NCBI GenBank assembly: GCA_964384625.1
Contig: CAYLNH010000061.1
Coordinates: forward strand, 1 to 29,668
Length of the DNA: 29,668 bases
DNA from: CAYLNH01 sp964384625
GTDB lineage: Bacteria > Verrucomicrobiota > Lentisphaeria > JABSQK01
Direction: 5' to 3'
Part shown: positions 1 to 15,540 of the stretch, piece after piece
Layout of the letters: each line of letters starts with the position of its first letter
Numbering within the stretch: position 1 is the first letter of the stretch
Notes under the pieces: generated by a model
Told to the model about the DNA's origin: nothing
The model's input: only the letters and a program-made list of their open reading frames with translations
The model's database searches: none
Translations under genes and position numbers: made by a program

Positions 1-5839
<5,839 letters not shown>

Positions 5840-5919
5840 AATCAATCACTCTCCATAACCGATCCTGTTGACCCGCCGGCGCCCGAGGGCCATGGCGCGG
5901 TACTTTGGATTTGGTCCAG

Positions 5920-6055
5920 TCGGCAGGCAAGCTGCCGAAATTGTCAGCTACCGTTCTCTTTCTTCCGTTCTCTTTCTTCCAGCGGCGGTCTGCCGCCGCG
6001 CTAGAAGGAATCCCGTCCGCGGGATTACTTACGGCGGCCCGCGGGCCGCCGCTAC
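5920..6055. repeat. Cluster of four hairpins with two REP-like palindromes in opposite orientation
   Basis: Between the VWA/PA14 gene and the giant gene four stems occur: 5920-5938 (tcggcag/ctgccga, loop gcaag); 5982-5999 (gcggcgg/ccgccgc, loop tctg); 6009-6026 (aatccc/gggatt, loop gtccgc); and 6033-6050 (ggcggccc/gggccgcc, two-base centre). The second, read on plus, and the fourth, read on minus, both begin agcggcgg and end in a stem followed by tagaaggaat or taagtaat. They therefore look like two inverted copies of a REP-type element. The stop codon of the upstream gene (6052-6054) sits at the edge of the last copy. No T-tract marks any of them as a classical terminator. Confidence 0.7.
5951..5978. 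repeat. Perfect 14 bp tandem duplication
   Basis: ccgttctctttctt occurs twice back to back (5951-5964 and 5965-5978). On the transcribed strand it gives a purine-rich stretch, AAGAAAGAGAACGG twice, in the leader of the giant gene between two hairpins. Confidence 0.9.
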
Positions 6056-9000
6056 AGGAGGCCCTTCCGTTTGCGCCAGACCCATTCAATCGTGAACAGC
6101 GCGATGACGGCAACGAAGTACCAATAGCTCTGCCACAGGGCCGTATCCTTTTCTTCGATACGCCCCGTACTCAGGGACGCCAAATGCTTGTCCAACTCGC
6201 GCAACTGTTCTTCGCGGAGAAAAGCGCCGCCGGTGTTCAGCGCGACCTCCTGCAGCAACTCCCGGTTGCAGGCGAGTTCGCTCATCTCGTACGACACCGG
6301 TGCTTCGACATTGAAGCGCGCGGTAGCCCGGAGTTTGTCGGAGTCGAGGCCTTTGACCTTGACTTTCACGGCGTATTCGCCCGGCTCGAGCGCCGCCGTG
6401 CGCGCCAGGTACAGGCCGGCGCCGGCGGCATCCAGCGGAATCGTGGCAACCGGTTTCCCGTCGCGCTGCAGGACGGCCTCGGCCCTGGCTTTGATCATTG
6501 CCTTGCCGTGGCGATCGCGCAGACGCACGCGCAGGTCGGCGCGCTCGCCGATCGCATACACACTGGGGCCGGCATCGATGGCGACGTGCTGGTCCTGCAC
6601 GGCAAACGGCTGTTCCATGATCCACTCCGCAACCTGGTTCCAGAAGCGGCGGTGGTGCCGGTCCGCCTTCTTGTAGCGCCAACGCCAGAGATCGGGGGAG
6701 GCAACGTAAAGCACTTTGCCGCTGCCGAAGCGACGGAACACCAGCAGCGGTTTCTGCGTTGCGCCCTTGTCGGCCACGGCGAACGTCTCGGCCCCGGCCA
6801 GCGGCTCCACCCGGGCCATCCAGTGCGGCGGCGGCAGCGCCGCCCAGACCCGTTCATTCTTCTCCTTGCCGTCGCTCAAGTCCAACGCCGTCAGTTTCCG
6901 GCCGGCAGGCGTCAGTCCGAGTCGTTGAATATTGCGTACGTCGTCGGCGCCGTTCCACTGGACGGGGACCATGTCTTTGACGTCGCTTTGCGCCAGGGGC
7001 CGCAGGTAACGGCGACGGCCGTCGATCAGCACCAGCCCGCCGCCCCGCTGTTCAACGAACTCCTTCAGCCAGATCAGTTCATGTTCGCGAAACAACCTGA
7101 CGGGGACGTCGCCCAGAATAACCAGATCGTATTTGAACAACTCCTCCTTTTCGGTCGGCAGCATGCCGGCGCGCTTGCCGCGCTTGAAACTGATGACGTT
7201 CTTCACGACCTGCGGCAGCACCGCGTTGACCTCCCATTTGTCATCGCGCGTGAACATGGCATCCAGGTAGCGCCACTCCCACCGCGGCCGATGGTCGATC
7301 AGCAGAATCCGGCGTTTCCGGGTGGCGACCAGGAAATGCATCGTATCCCGGTTGTTCTGGCGGAAGCGGTCTCCTTCGACGTAGGAGATGGAGACCTGCA
7401 TGGCGGTCGGGATACTGTTGTATTTGAGCCGGGCATCGGTCTGGCCGAGAACCTTCTTCACGTGCTGCTCGATCGGGAAGTCGAAGTCGACCGTACGAAC
7501 CCCGCCGCCGTTGGTCTGGAGTTCCTTCTCCCACAAGCTGTTTCCCTTGATGCTGAACTTCACACTGATATTGAACGGTTCCCCCGGACGCATGGTATCC
7601 AGGAAGGTCAGCTTCCCCTGGACGCGGTCTTTGTAATAGACGGTCTGCGGCAGTTCAACGTCCTGAATCGCCAGGTCCTGCGGCGGCAGTTCACTGCCGT
7701 AGCCGACGGTGTAGACTTCGATGCCGCGGTTGCCCAGGATCTTCGCCTGCTGCACGGGGGATTTGCCGTGATTGTTACGGCCGTCGGTCAACAGTACAAC
7801 GGCGGTCTTGCGATCGGAGGGTTCGACTTCGAGGGCTGTCGCCAGATCGGTCAGATCGCGATTGGGGGTGGACGCCAGAAACGCGGGGATCTCGGCGCTC
7901 TGCTCGATCCGGCCGGCGCGGCTGCGCCAGAGGCTTTCCACCCGGTCGCCGTTCAAAGCCATCAGTTCCACTTCATGTTTCTCCGCCAGATCGGCCAGCA
8001 ACGGGTCCGTGCCTTCAAACAACAGCGCCTGAATCCGCCGCCAACGCGATGTTCGATCGAATTCGATGACCGCGTCGGCGACTTTCGGATCCGTCCCGGC
8101 CGCCTGGCGCAGGTCTTCATAGAACCGCAGCCGTAAAGCCGTCTCGAGCACCGTCACGGAAGCCAGCAGATTCCGCAGCCGGCTGATCAGCACTTCGCTC
8201 TTCACACCGTCATCAACGGCCGCCTGGGCGGCGGCAATATGCTTCTGCAGCGTACTCAGGAAGGCAGCCGGCGTCGCATTGTAGTTAATCGGCAGCGAAG
8301 ACAGGCGCGCGCCGGGGATCGGCAGTTCCCGGGTGCCGTCGGGCAGTTGCCAGCCGACCGCCACGTGGTCGCCGCCGACCCCTTCTTTGTGAAGCAGTTC
8401 GAAATAGTAGCGCCGCCCTTTCTGCAGGAGAACGCCGGGCGACTTCTGTTCCGGCGCCTTGTTCCATTCACCGACCCCCGTGAAGGTGCTGACTTTGGCA
8501 AGCTCTTTCTTCGTTTCCGGATCGGGCCCGGAACTCAGGTAAAACCTGGACTCGTCGTCACCGCTGATCCAGAAAGTGTATTCGCCGTCGGCCGGCGGGT
8601 GCAGATAGCCGACGATCCGGCTGCCGTAGTTGTCGCCGCGGTTTTCGCGGGTCGCCAGCGCTTTCAACTCGTCCACCACATCGGGTTTGCGGAACCAGGC
8701 TTTGGCTTTGTTCATCTCTTCCAGGGCGCCGCCGGGTACCTTGTTCCAGATCTCGTGCCGCACCACGCCGGCTTCAGGTTCGACAAAACCGACCTGCGCC
8801 GGCAGGAGGTCCTTGTGTTTCATGGCGGCCTTCGCGGCGGCAACCAGACCGGCCAACTGCTGTCTCAACTCCGGTCGCGCCGTCGCCCGGCTGACGGCGT
8901 GTTCGAGCCGCAGGCGTTCGTATTCCAACGTGTCGATGGCCAACCGCACGTCGTCATCGACATGCTTGGGATCGATCCGTCCCTGGGCGTGGGCGGCGAG

Positions 9001-9300
9001 CACTTTGCGGGCCGGGTCGGTGTCGGGATCCATGACGTTCATGCTTTTCGAGCTGTCGATCACAACGAACAACCGGCCGAGCTCGCCGATCACGTTCCGG
9101 TGATGCAGGATCGGCTGGGTCAGCATGATCACCAGGAAGAAGATCGCCAGACCGCGCAGTGACGGCAGGACGAAACGGCTGATCCCCGGCCGCTGATGCA
9201 GCTGTCGGAAGTACAGCAGCCAGGCGGCGGCGCCGACGACCAGCGCCAGGACACTGCCCTGGAGCAAACCGATATCGCCTGAGAATCGCAGTTCCGTCAT
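6052..9300 (-). CDS. Membrane VWA protein with PA14 domain between the VWA halves and a glutamine-amidotransferase-like domain
   Basis: 1,082 residues. Two N-terminal membrane segments (about 13-31 and 47-62) precede a VWA start with MIDAS motif DSSKS at 82-86. A helical stretch and a PA14-type domain (about 165-335; GEYTFWISGDDESRFYL) follow. The second VWA half, with VVLLTDGRNN near 501-510 and a Rossmann-like strand to about 535, comes only afterwards. A class-I glutamine-amidotransferase-like domain (about 670-895), an Ig-like domain (905-1000) and a C-terminal membrane segment (1056-1075) end the protein. GGAAG precedes the ATG, which overlaps the upstream stop as ATGA (9297-9300). Related proteins sit in MoxR/DUF58 clusters of PVC bacteria. 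The likely role is envelope-anchored adhesion or assembly, exact function unknown. Confidence 0.9.
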   Translation of the reverse strand: MTELRFSGDIGLLQGSVLALVVGAAAWLLYFRQLHQRPGISRFVLPSLRGLAIFFLVIMLTQPILHHRNVIGELGRLFVVIDSSKSMNVMDPDTDPARKVLAAHAQGRIDPKHVDDDVRLAIDTLEYERLRLEHAVSRATARPELRQQLAGLVAAAKAAMKHKDLLPAQVGFVEPEAGVVRHEIWNKVPGGALEEMNKAKAWFRKPDVVDELKALATRENRGDNYGSRIVGYLHPPADGEYTFWISGDDESRFYLSSGPDPETKKELAKVSTFTGVGEWNKAPEQKSPGVLLQKGRRYYFELLHKEGVGGDHVAVGWQLPDGTRELPIPGARLSSLPINYNATPAAFLSTLQKHIAAAQAAVDDGVKSEVLISRLRNLLASVTVLETALRLRFYEDLRQAAGTDPKVADAVIEFDRTSRWRRIQALLFEGTDPLLADLAEKHEVELMALNGDRVESLWRSRAGRIEQSAEIPAFLASTPNRDLTDLATALEVEPSDRKTAVVLLTDGRNNHGKSPVQQAKILGNRGIEVYTVGYGSELPPQDLAIQDVELPQTVYYKDRVQGKLTFLDTMRPGEPFNISVKFSIKGNSLWEKELQTNGGGVRTVDFDFPIEQHVKKVLGQTDARLKYNSIPTAMQVSISYVEGDRFRQNNRDTMHFLVATRKRRILLIDHRPRWEWRYLDAMFTRDDKWEVNAVLPQVVKNVISFKRGKRAGMLPTEKEELFKYDLVILGDVPVRLFREHELIWLKEFVEQRGGGLVLIDGRRRYLRPLAQSDVKDMVPVQWNGADDVRNIQRLGLTPAGRKLTALDLSDGKEKNERVWAALPPPHWMARVEPLAGAETFAVADKGATQKPLLVFRRFGSGKVLYVASPDLWRWRYKKADRHHRRFWNQVAEWIMEQPFAVQDQHVAIDAGPSVYAIGERADLRVRLRDRHGKAMIKARAEAVLQRDGKPVATIPLDAAGAGLYLARTAALEPGEYAVKVKVKGLDSDKLRATARFNVEAPVSYEMSELACNRELLQEVALNTGGAFLREEQLRELDKHLASLSTGRIEEKDTALWQSYWYFVAVIALFTIEWVWRKRKGLL

Positions 9301-11462
9301 GGCTTCTTCCGGCTGAAAAATTGAATCAGAAACAACTCGCCGAAGGCGACGATCAACACGAGCCAGAGCAGGCCGACCCAGATCTCCTGCCCAAACCGGC
9401 GGCTGCTCTCGATGTCGCGGTACTCCTCGAACGAATGCACCACTGCGGCGTCCATCTCCCGGGCGATCTGCTGGATCTCGTCGCCGGTCAGACTCTCGAT
9501 GTCGGACTCATGGCGCGCCGTGCTGACGACATAGTGGATCGGTTCGCCGTCCGGCGGCTCGAGCACGTACACCCCGGGCTGCTGCGTGCGCTCAAACTCG
9601 CCGACGCCCCGGGTGCCGCGTTTGACGATGGGCAGTTCATGCGTTTCCCCCATGGGATCGGTCAGCAACGCGGTGCGTCCGGCAGCCTTCTCCGGCAGGA
9701 AGATCGCCAGCCGCTGGCCGATCCGGATGTTCCGCGGCGGATTGACCTTGGACGCAAGATAGGTGACGAGCTGCTGCATCAACGGCAGATAGAACGGGCG
9801 CAACGGCAAGTTGCTCCAATCGGCGTCGGCGGGGGTACTGCAGAGGAGCACCCGGCCATGGCCGAAATCGCGTTCAACGAGAAAAGGATCGCCGTTGTCG
9901 AGCCGCGCCAGGATGCGGGCAGGCGCGCGCTTGCCGGCGGCATCGAGCATCGGCGCCAGCCGATACCACAACCGAATCTGGGCGCCGGTCAGACTGCCGT
10001 TGCGCGGGTCGTTGAAGAGCTCAAGCGCCGCGTGATCGTAATGCTGCGAAACGACGGTCACGGCGCTGTCGCTGTCGCCGTCGCCGGCCAGCGACGCGAT
10101 CCGCATCGGCAACAGCCCCCGGCCGTCGGCGAGCAGCTTGTCGTTGTACCAGCGATGGTTCGTCTTGTCCCCCGGGAAGATCATCAGACCGCCGCCGTTG
10201 TGAACAAAATCCCGAACGGCACGGAGCTGCCCGTCGTCAAGCGCGGGTACGTTTGCCAGGACCAGGACGCGCGGCTGATCCAGCGCCTTGGTGTCGAACC
10301 TGTCATAGGCGACGACCTCGGGATCGATCATATCCTTCAGCTCGCTGCCGGCGGCACCGTAGGGCTTCAGGGCGATCTCGAGAAAGGCGGTCTCACCGGC
10401 CAGCGGCTGCTCGCTGGGCGCGCCGTCGACCAGCAGGACGGGGAGCCGATCCAGCACCGGCAGGCTCTTGCGGCAGGTGTTGTCTGCCGTCAGACGATCG
10501 GCGTCGACCGCAACTTCGAGCAGGTGCGAGCCGGCCGTTTCGAAACTCGCGGAAAACAGCACCTGGGCGCTTTCCCGGCCGCCGATGTTGATCTGCGACA
10601 TCGACTTGCCCGTGCCGTCGACCTTGAAGTATACCGGCAGGTTCGAGTATGAATTCTTGCCGTAATTCCGAATGTTCGCCCGGATATTGACCTTCTGGCC
10701 GACGCCGATCACCGCGCGGGACAGCTCAATCGACTGCACGGCGAGGTTCTCCTTGATGTCGATGCCGACGTCCATCAGCACAATACGCGGCTTGACGGTG
10801 GCGGCGTTGACCAGTTCGATTGCCCGCCGGCGGGCAGTGGCGCTGTCATCGCCCCAACTGGCCCGCTGGAAATCGCTGACGATCACCAACTGTCGATCCG
10901 CATGATGCATGCGCGACGCGAACAATCCGGCGGCTGTTTCCATCGACTCGCCGACGCCGGCAATGCCGAAACCGCCGCGCGCGGCGCTGATCACACGGCG
11001 CGACTGCGGCAGATCGTAGCCGGAATGTTCGCGATCGGATACCGGACCGGCCATTCCGAGGATGGCCACCTGGCTGCCTTGCGGCAGGTTATCGACCAGC
11101 TTGCCGGTTTCCTCGGTAGCCTGCGTGAAGTTCGAGCGCAGGTTGTCACCGCCTTCCATTGAGAAGCTGTTGTCAAGCATCACGACCACGGAGCTCTTGG
11201 AATTGCGGATCAGGTTCTTCATCCTGGTAATCACGGGTCGCGCCATACAGAGTGCCAAGACGGCGGGGATCATCGCACGCAGGATGAGAAGCAGCAGCTG
11301 CTCGAGCCGGATGCGACGGCGGTTGGTGGCGATCGCCGCATCCAGCAGATGCATGGCGCCCCACTTCTGGGTGCGAAAGCGGCTGCGGTTGAAAATGTAG
11401 ATCAGGAAGGGGATCGAACCCGCGGCGAGACCGCCCAGAAGAATGCCGTTGAGAAACTCCAT
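9297..11462 (-). CDS. BatA-like membrane protein with VWA and glutamine-amidotransferase-like domains
   Basis: 721 residues. The N-terminus carries the BatA-type signature (WGAMHLLDAAIATNRRR at about 34-50) between two membrane segments (7-24 and 54-73). A VWA domain follows, with MIDAS residues D97, S99 and S101 (DNSFSM) and a later SDFQRASW strand. Next are an Ig-like region (235-330), a glutamine-amidotransferase-like fold (about 340-570, with the HNGGGLMIFPGD turn near 421-432, no obvious catalytic Cys) and a C-terminal membrane anchor (694-714). A strong GGAGGAAG ribosome site precedes the ATG, and the start overlaps the DUF58 stop by one base (TGATG). Known relatives belong to MoxR-linked Bat clusters. 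Function in this organism is inferred. Confidence 0.9.
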   Translation of the reverse strand: MEFLNGILLGGLAAGSIPFLIYIFNRSRFRTQKWGAMHLLDAAIATNRRRIRLEQLLLLILRAMIPAVLALCMARPVITRMKNLIRNSKSSVVVMLDNSFSMEGGDNLRSNFTQATEETGKLVDNLPQGSQVAILGMAGPVSDREHSGYDLPQSRRVISAARGGFGIAGVGESMETAAGLFASRMHHADRQLVIVSDFQRASWGDDSATARRRAIELVNAATVKPRIVLMDVGIDIKENLAVQSIELSRAVIGVGQKVNIRANIRNYGKNSYSNLPVYFKVDGTGKSMSQINIGGRESAQVLFSASFETAGSHLLEVAVDADRLTADNTCRKSLPVLDRLPVLLVDGAPSEQPLAGETAFLEIALKPYGAAGSELKDMIDPEVVAYDRFDTKALDQPRVLVLANVPALDDGQLRAVRDFVHNGGGLMIFPGDKTNHRWYNDKLLADGRGLLPMRIASLAGDGDSDSAVTVVSQHYDHAALELFNDPRNGSLTGAQIRLWYRLAPMLDAAGKRAPARILARLDNGDPFLVERDFGHGRVLLCSTPADADWSNLPLRPFYLPLMQQLVTYLASKVNPPRNIRIGQRLAIFLPEKAAGRTALLTDPMGETHELPIVKRGTRGVGEFERTQQPGVYVLEPPDGEPIHYVVSTARHESDIESLTGDEIQQIAREMDAAVVHSFEEYRDIESSRRFGQEIWVGLLWLVLIVAFGELFLIQFFSRKKP

Positions 11463-12355
11463 CAGCGCTTCCTCCGCAATGCCAGATACCGCGCCAGCGC
11501 TTCGGCATACGGCTGATCGGTCACCATCGGGACCAGGTCGATGCGGTGGCGATGGCAGCCCTTCGTCAATGCCTCGCGGAACTCCGCGACCTTCTCGAGA
11601 TAGGCCTGGCGCAGGTGCGCGGGATCCGCCAGCAGATGGGAGTTCACTTCCATATGCTCAAACCGCGTCCAGCGGTCGAAGGGGAAGTCCAGTTCGCTGC
11701 GGTCCCAGATCTGGAAGATGATCATCTCATGATGGGCATTGCGAAAATGTGCCAGCGCCGACAGCAGGTCCTGCACATCACCGAACAGATCCGAGATAAC
11801 GATCAGCAGGCCGCGGCGCTGGATCTTCGGGACCAGATCGTGGAATACTTTGCCGAGCTCCGTCTCACCGCCCGGGTCGGAGCGCTCCAGGCAATCCAGC
11901 AGAATTCGCAGGTGGCCCGGCCGCGACCGCGGCGGGATGTATTCCCGCATCTTCCGGTCGAAGACAACCATGCCGACGCCGTCCGCCTGCCGGAGCATAA
12001 GATACGCCAGACAGGCCGCCAATCGCGTCGCATAGTGATGCTTGGAAACGCCGCCTTCAAAGCTGTAGTTCATCGAACCGCTGACGTCCAGCAGAATCGT
12101 GGCCCGCAGGTTGGTCTCTTCCTCGTACTCGCGGATGTAGAAGCGGTCACTCTTGCCGAAGACCTTCCAGTCGAGATGGCGGATCTCGTCACCCGGCACG
12201 TATTGCCGGTGCTGCCGGAATTCAACACTGAATCCCTTGTGCGGCGACCGGTGCAGGCCGGAGCAGAAGCCTTCCACCACCAACCGCGCCAGGACCTGCA
12301 GATTGGCGATCGTCTTGGTATCTTCAGGTGTCAGTAATGTCGTCAGATCAGACAT
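11462..12355 (-). CDS. DUF58 family protein (VWA-like)
   Basis: 297 residues from the ATG at 12355. The frame stays open to 12571, but the upstream part is Arg/Pro-rich and unlike the family, and the chosen start MSDLTTLLTP fits family length. The DUF58 signature (PGDEIRHLDWKVFGKSDRF, about 54-72) is followed by a MIDAS-like DVSGSM at 90-95. DUF58 proteins are cytoplasmic or membrane-associated partners of MoxR ATPases. Here the gene heads the tightly coupled VWA group but is separated from moxR by 355 bp. No clear Shine-Dalgarno precedes this start, which is odd beside the strong one of the next gene. Confidence 0.9.
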   Translation of the reverse strand: MSDLTTLLTPEDTKTIANLQVLARLVVEGFCSGLHRSPHKGFSVEFRQHRQYVPGDEIRHLDWKVFGKSDRFYIREYEEETNLRATILLDVSGSMNYSFEGGVSKHHYATRLAACLAYLMLRQADGVGMVVFDRKMREYIPPRSRPGHLRILLDCLERSDPGGETELGKVFHDLVPKIQRRGLLIVISDLFGDVQDLLSALAHFRNAHHEMIIFQIWDRSELDFPFDRWTRFEHMEVNSHLLADPAHLRQAYLEKVAEFREALTKGCHRHRIDLVPMVTDQPYAEALARYLALRRKR

Positions 12356-12710
12356 GGCTTGAGGCCGGAGTACGTTCCGCCGAGCGGGATGAATGATGAG
12401 TTTGCCCCGCAGCCGCGGGGCGCCGCGGGGAAGCGGGAGCGCACGGTTCGGTCTGGAGGCGTCTGGAACCGGCGATCCCGGCTGCTCGGCCGGGCGCGGC
12501 GGCCGCGACCTGCCGAACTGCCGCCGGCGGTGTCCCGACGCGGTCCTCGAGCGTGAAGACCGGCGCCGCAATCTTGTAGCCGGCGGCCTGCAGTCGTTGT
12601 GTATCGAATGCCGTCATTTTCAGTGTTCGCGTTTGGTGCATATCGGGGCTGTCGAGTGAATCGAATGAGTCGGGACGTGAAGGCGGGCATCCTGTATCCT
12701 GGATCCGGCA
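12356..12710. other. Intergenic interval between moxR and the DUF58 gene, with hairpin and doubtful small frame
   Basis: The 355 bp hold one perfect stem-loop at 12404-12421 (gccccgc/gcggggc, loop agcc), directly followed by another gccgcgggg stretch. There is no T-tract. A minus-strand frame from the ATG at 12617 to a stop at 12348 would give 89 residues (MTAFDTQRLQAAGYKIAAPV at its start) and overlap the DUF58 start by 8 bases, as coupled genes do. However it lacks a ribosome site, and its second half is Ala/Pro/Arg-rich filler. I see no clear promoter. The interval could carry a small gene, a relic or an attenuator. Confidence 0.4.
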
Positions 12711-13812
<1,102 letters not shown>

Positions 13813-13813
<1 letters not shown>

Positions 13814-14742
13814 CAGTCGGTCGCCTCGACAATAATCTGTTTGGGCCGGACGCTGGCCTCGTGCCCCGCCGGCACGCGGATCGGATCGCCGCCGGTCAAC
13901 TTGCGCACCTGCACCGTGCCTTCGACGACCGTGACGCGATCGACGTCCGCCGCGCTGGTGATCCGCACGCGGCCGCCGGCAATGAGCACCTCGCCATGGG
14001 GCGTCGCCAGCAAAAGCGGCGTATCCTTCGGCTGCCCCGCAATGGACAGTTCAAGCCGTCCGGTCAGCAGTTCCAGGCGCTTGCGTCCCGGTTCCATACC
14101 GAGAGCCAATTCGCTCTGCGATCCCAGATCCAGCCGGGATTCATCGGGATATCCCAGCGAAATCGACTCGTCCTTTGCCGTCACCAATGTAGCGCCCGGA
14201 TGCACCAGCAGCTTGCGTATAACATCCTTCTCTTTCTCCGCCGTCACGACCTTCGGGGCGCCGGCAAAATCCTCCACCGTCATTACCTCATTGGTCGTGT
14301 CGTGGAACCAGGCAACGATGTGATGACCGTGAGCGAGGACGACGTAGAGCACGGCGGCAATCAGCGGCACGAGCAGGTATTTGGCCGCCGAATAGCGGCT
14401 GACCGCCGCCTTACGAACTGTTGCGCCCGGTGTGCCCTCTCCGGCCAGAACCGCATCCTGAATGCGACCCATGGCTGCCGCGACGAATGCCGGGTCGTCG
14501 AAGTGCAGTTCCAGCCGACGCCGCACCTGGTCGATGAAGGACGGGTCGGCCTCGCTGCGAAACCAGTTCCGGATCAGACGATCATCGAGCAGGCGCAAGG
14601 CCAACGCCTTGGCCATGTCGCTGTTGGTCCGAAGCATCGCCTCCAGCGCCTTCAGGTCGGCGTCCGGCACCTCGTCCTGCAGCAGGCAGGCCTGGATGTG
14701 GCTCTCCGCCGTGTCGTCGAAATTGCCGGCGTCACTGGACAT
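13813..14742 (-). CDS. FecR-domain membrane protein (putative anti-sigma/sigma regulator)
   Basis: 309 residues. A cytoplasmic helical part of about 115 residues is followed by one membrane segment (about 122-137) and an extracytoplasmic FecR-like beta domain (about 150-290) with the typical hydrophobic-strand pattern and the VVEGTVQV turn at 272-279. This topology fits a single-pass regulator that senses outside the membrane and contacts the sigma factor inside. Its ATG follows the sigma TAA after one base (TAACATG), and its own stop overlaps the moxR start. Pairing with an ECF sigma gene is common in PVC bacteria. That it restrains or activates this particular sigma factor is inferred. Confidence 0.88.
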
Positions 14743-14743
14743 G

Positions 14744-15325
14744 TTAAAAGGGTCCGATCTTCAGACGTTTGCGGATGCAGTTGCGCAGTTTCTCGTAGAG
14801 CCGACTGATCTGCTTGCGGATCGCCGTGGCGTTGCGGTTCATTTCCACCGCGAGATCAGCCAGAGTCGACTCCCGCAGGTTGACCCGATGCAGGAAATCG
14901 CGCTGTCGTTCCGGGAGCTGCTCGACACACGTGTTCAGCGCTTCGAGGCGATCTTCCAGATAGCTGTCGTCAACCAGTTCCATGCTTCGCTGTATCAATT
15001 TCTGCAGTCGCAGTTTGCTCAAGTTCTGCTGCGTTTGCGCGCTTTGCTTCCAGAGGGCCCGAATCTTGTTCCTGGCGATGGCTTTCAACCAGGCCAGGCA
15101 GTTCGTACCCAGGCGGTAATCGGCGATATGCTGATAGGCGAAGACGAATGTCTGCTGCGCGATGTCGTCGGCATCATGCCGGTCGGCGACCTGCGCTCCA
15201 ATCAGGGCTCGAACCGGTACATGGTAGGCTTTGATCACCTCGGCGAACGCGTTGCGGTCACCGTTGCGTACGGCTTCGATGGCCTGATCGACCCTCTCCT
15301 GTGTTGTTTCCCCATTGTCTTTCAT
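14744..15325 (-). CDS. ECF-type RNA polymerase sigma-70 factor
   Basis: 193 residues. Region 2 covers about 26-93 with the DADDIAQQTFVFAYQHI core at 51-67, and region 4 about 126-184 with a helix-turn-helix (STLADLAVEMNRNATAIRKQ). There is no region 3, as expected for ECF factors. The pattern resembles the Rhodopirellula/Verrucomicrobium group of ECF sigma factors. It is the first gene of the sigma-fecR-moxR run and is likely co-regulated with it. I see no clear Shine-Dalgarno and no convincing promoter in the 215 bp upstream. An ECF-type autoregulated promoter there would not be recognised by eye. Confidence 0.93.
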   Translation of the reverse strand: MKDNGETTQERVDQAIEAVRNGDRNAFAEVIKAYHVPVRALIGAQVADRHDADDIAQQTFVFAYQHIADYRLGTNCLAWLKAIARNKIRALWKQSAQTQQNLSKLRLQKLIQRSMELVDDSYLEDRLEALNTCVEQLPERQRDFLHRVNLRESTLADLAVEMNRNATAIRKQISRLYEKLRNCIRKRLKIGPF

Positions 15326-15540
15326 TTGCTGAATAGGCTGAATGCGCGGTTTGTGACACCTGTGTTGAGCTTTTTTGATCCCCCCGGCGGCGTGCGCTCA
15401 AGAAGCAATTATCGAAGTATGAGACGCTTCTGCCCGGGCGAAGTTCTGCCGGCCCGCGGCCCGACCGATTCGCCGGCGATGCTCCAATCGGCAGATTTCA
15501 TTCTTTCCGGGGCGTCGACGCAGCGCATAAAGCCTTCGGG

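Noticed and set aside
5905..8136. 743-codon plus-strand frame
   Set aside because: It lies antisense to the VWA/PA14 gene, whose domains are clear, and shows no motif of its own.
9321..10652. 443-codon plus-strand frame
   Set aside because: It is a shadow of the BatA-like gene, which has MIDAS, membrane segments and a strong ribosome site.
12356..12571. Upstream in-frame extension of the DUF58 gene by 72 codons
   Set aside because: The extra residues are Arg/Pro-rich and include the hairpin sequence; family members begin near MSDLTTLL.
15368..15380. T-tract (cttttttgatc) as a terminator
   Set aside because: The T run is on the plus strand, where no gene ends, and no stem precedes it.
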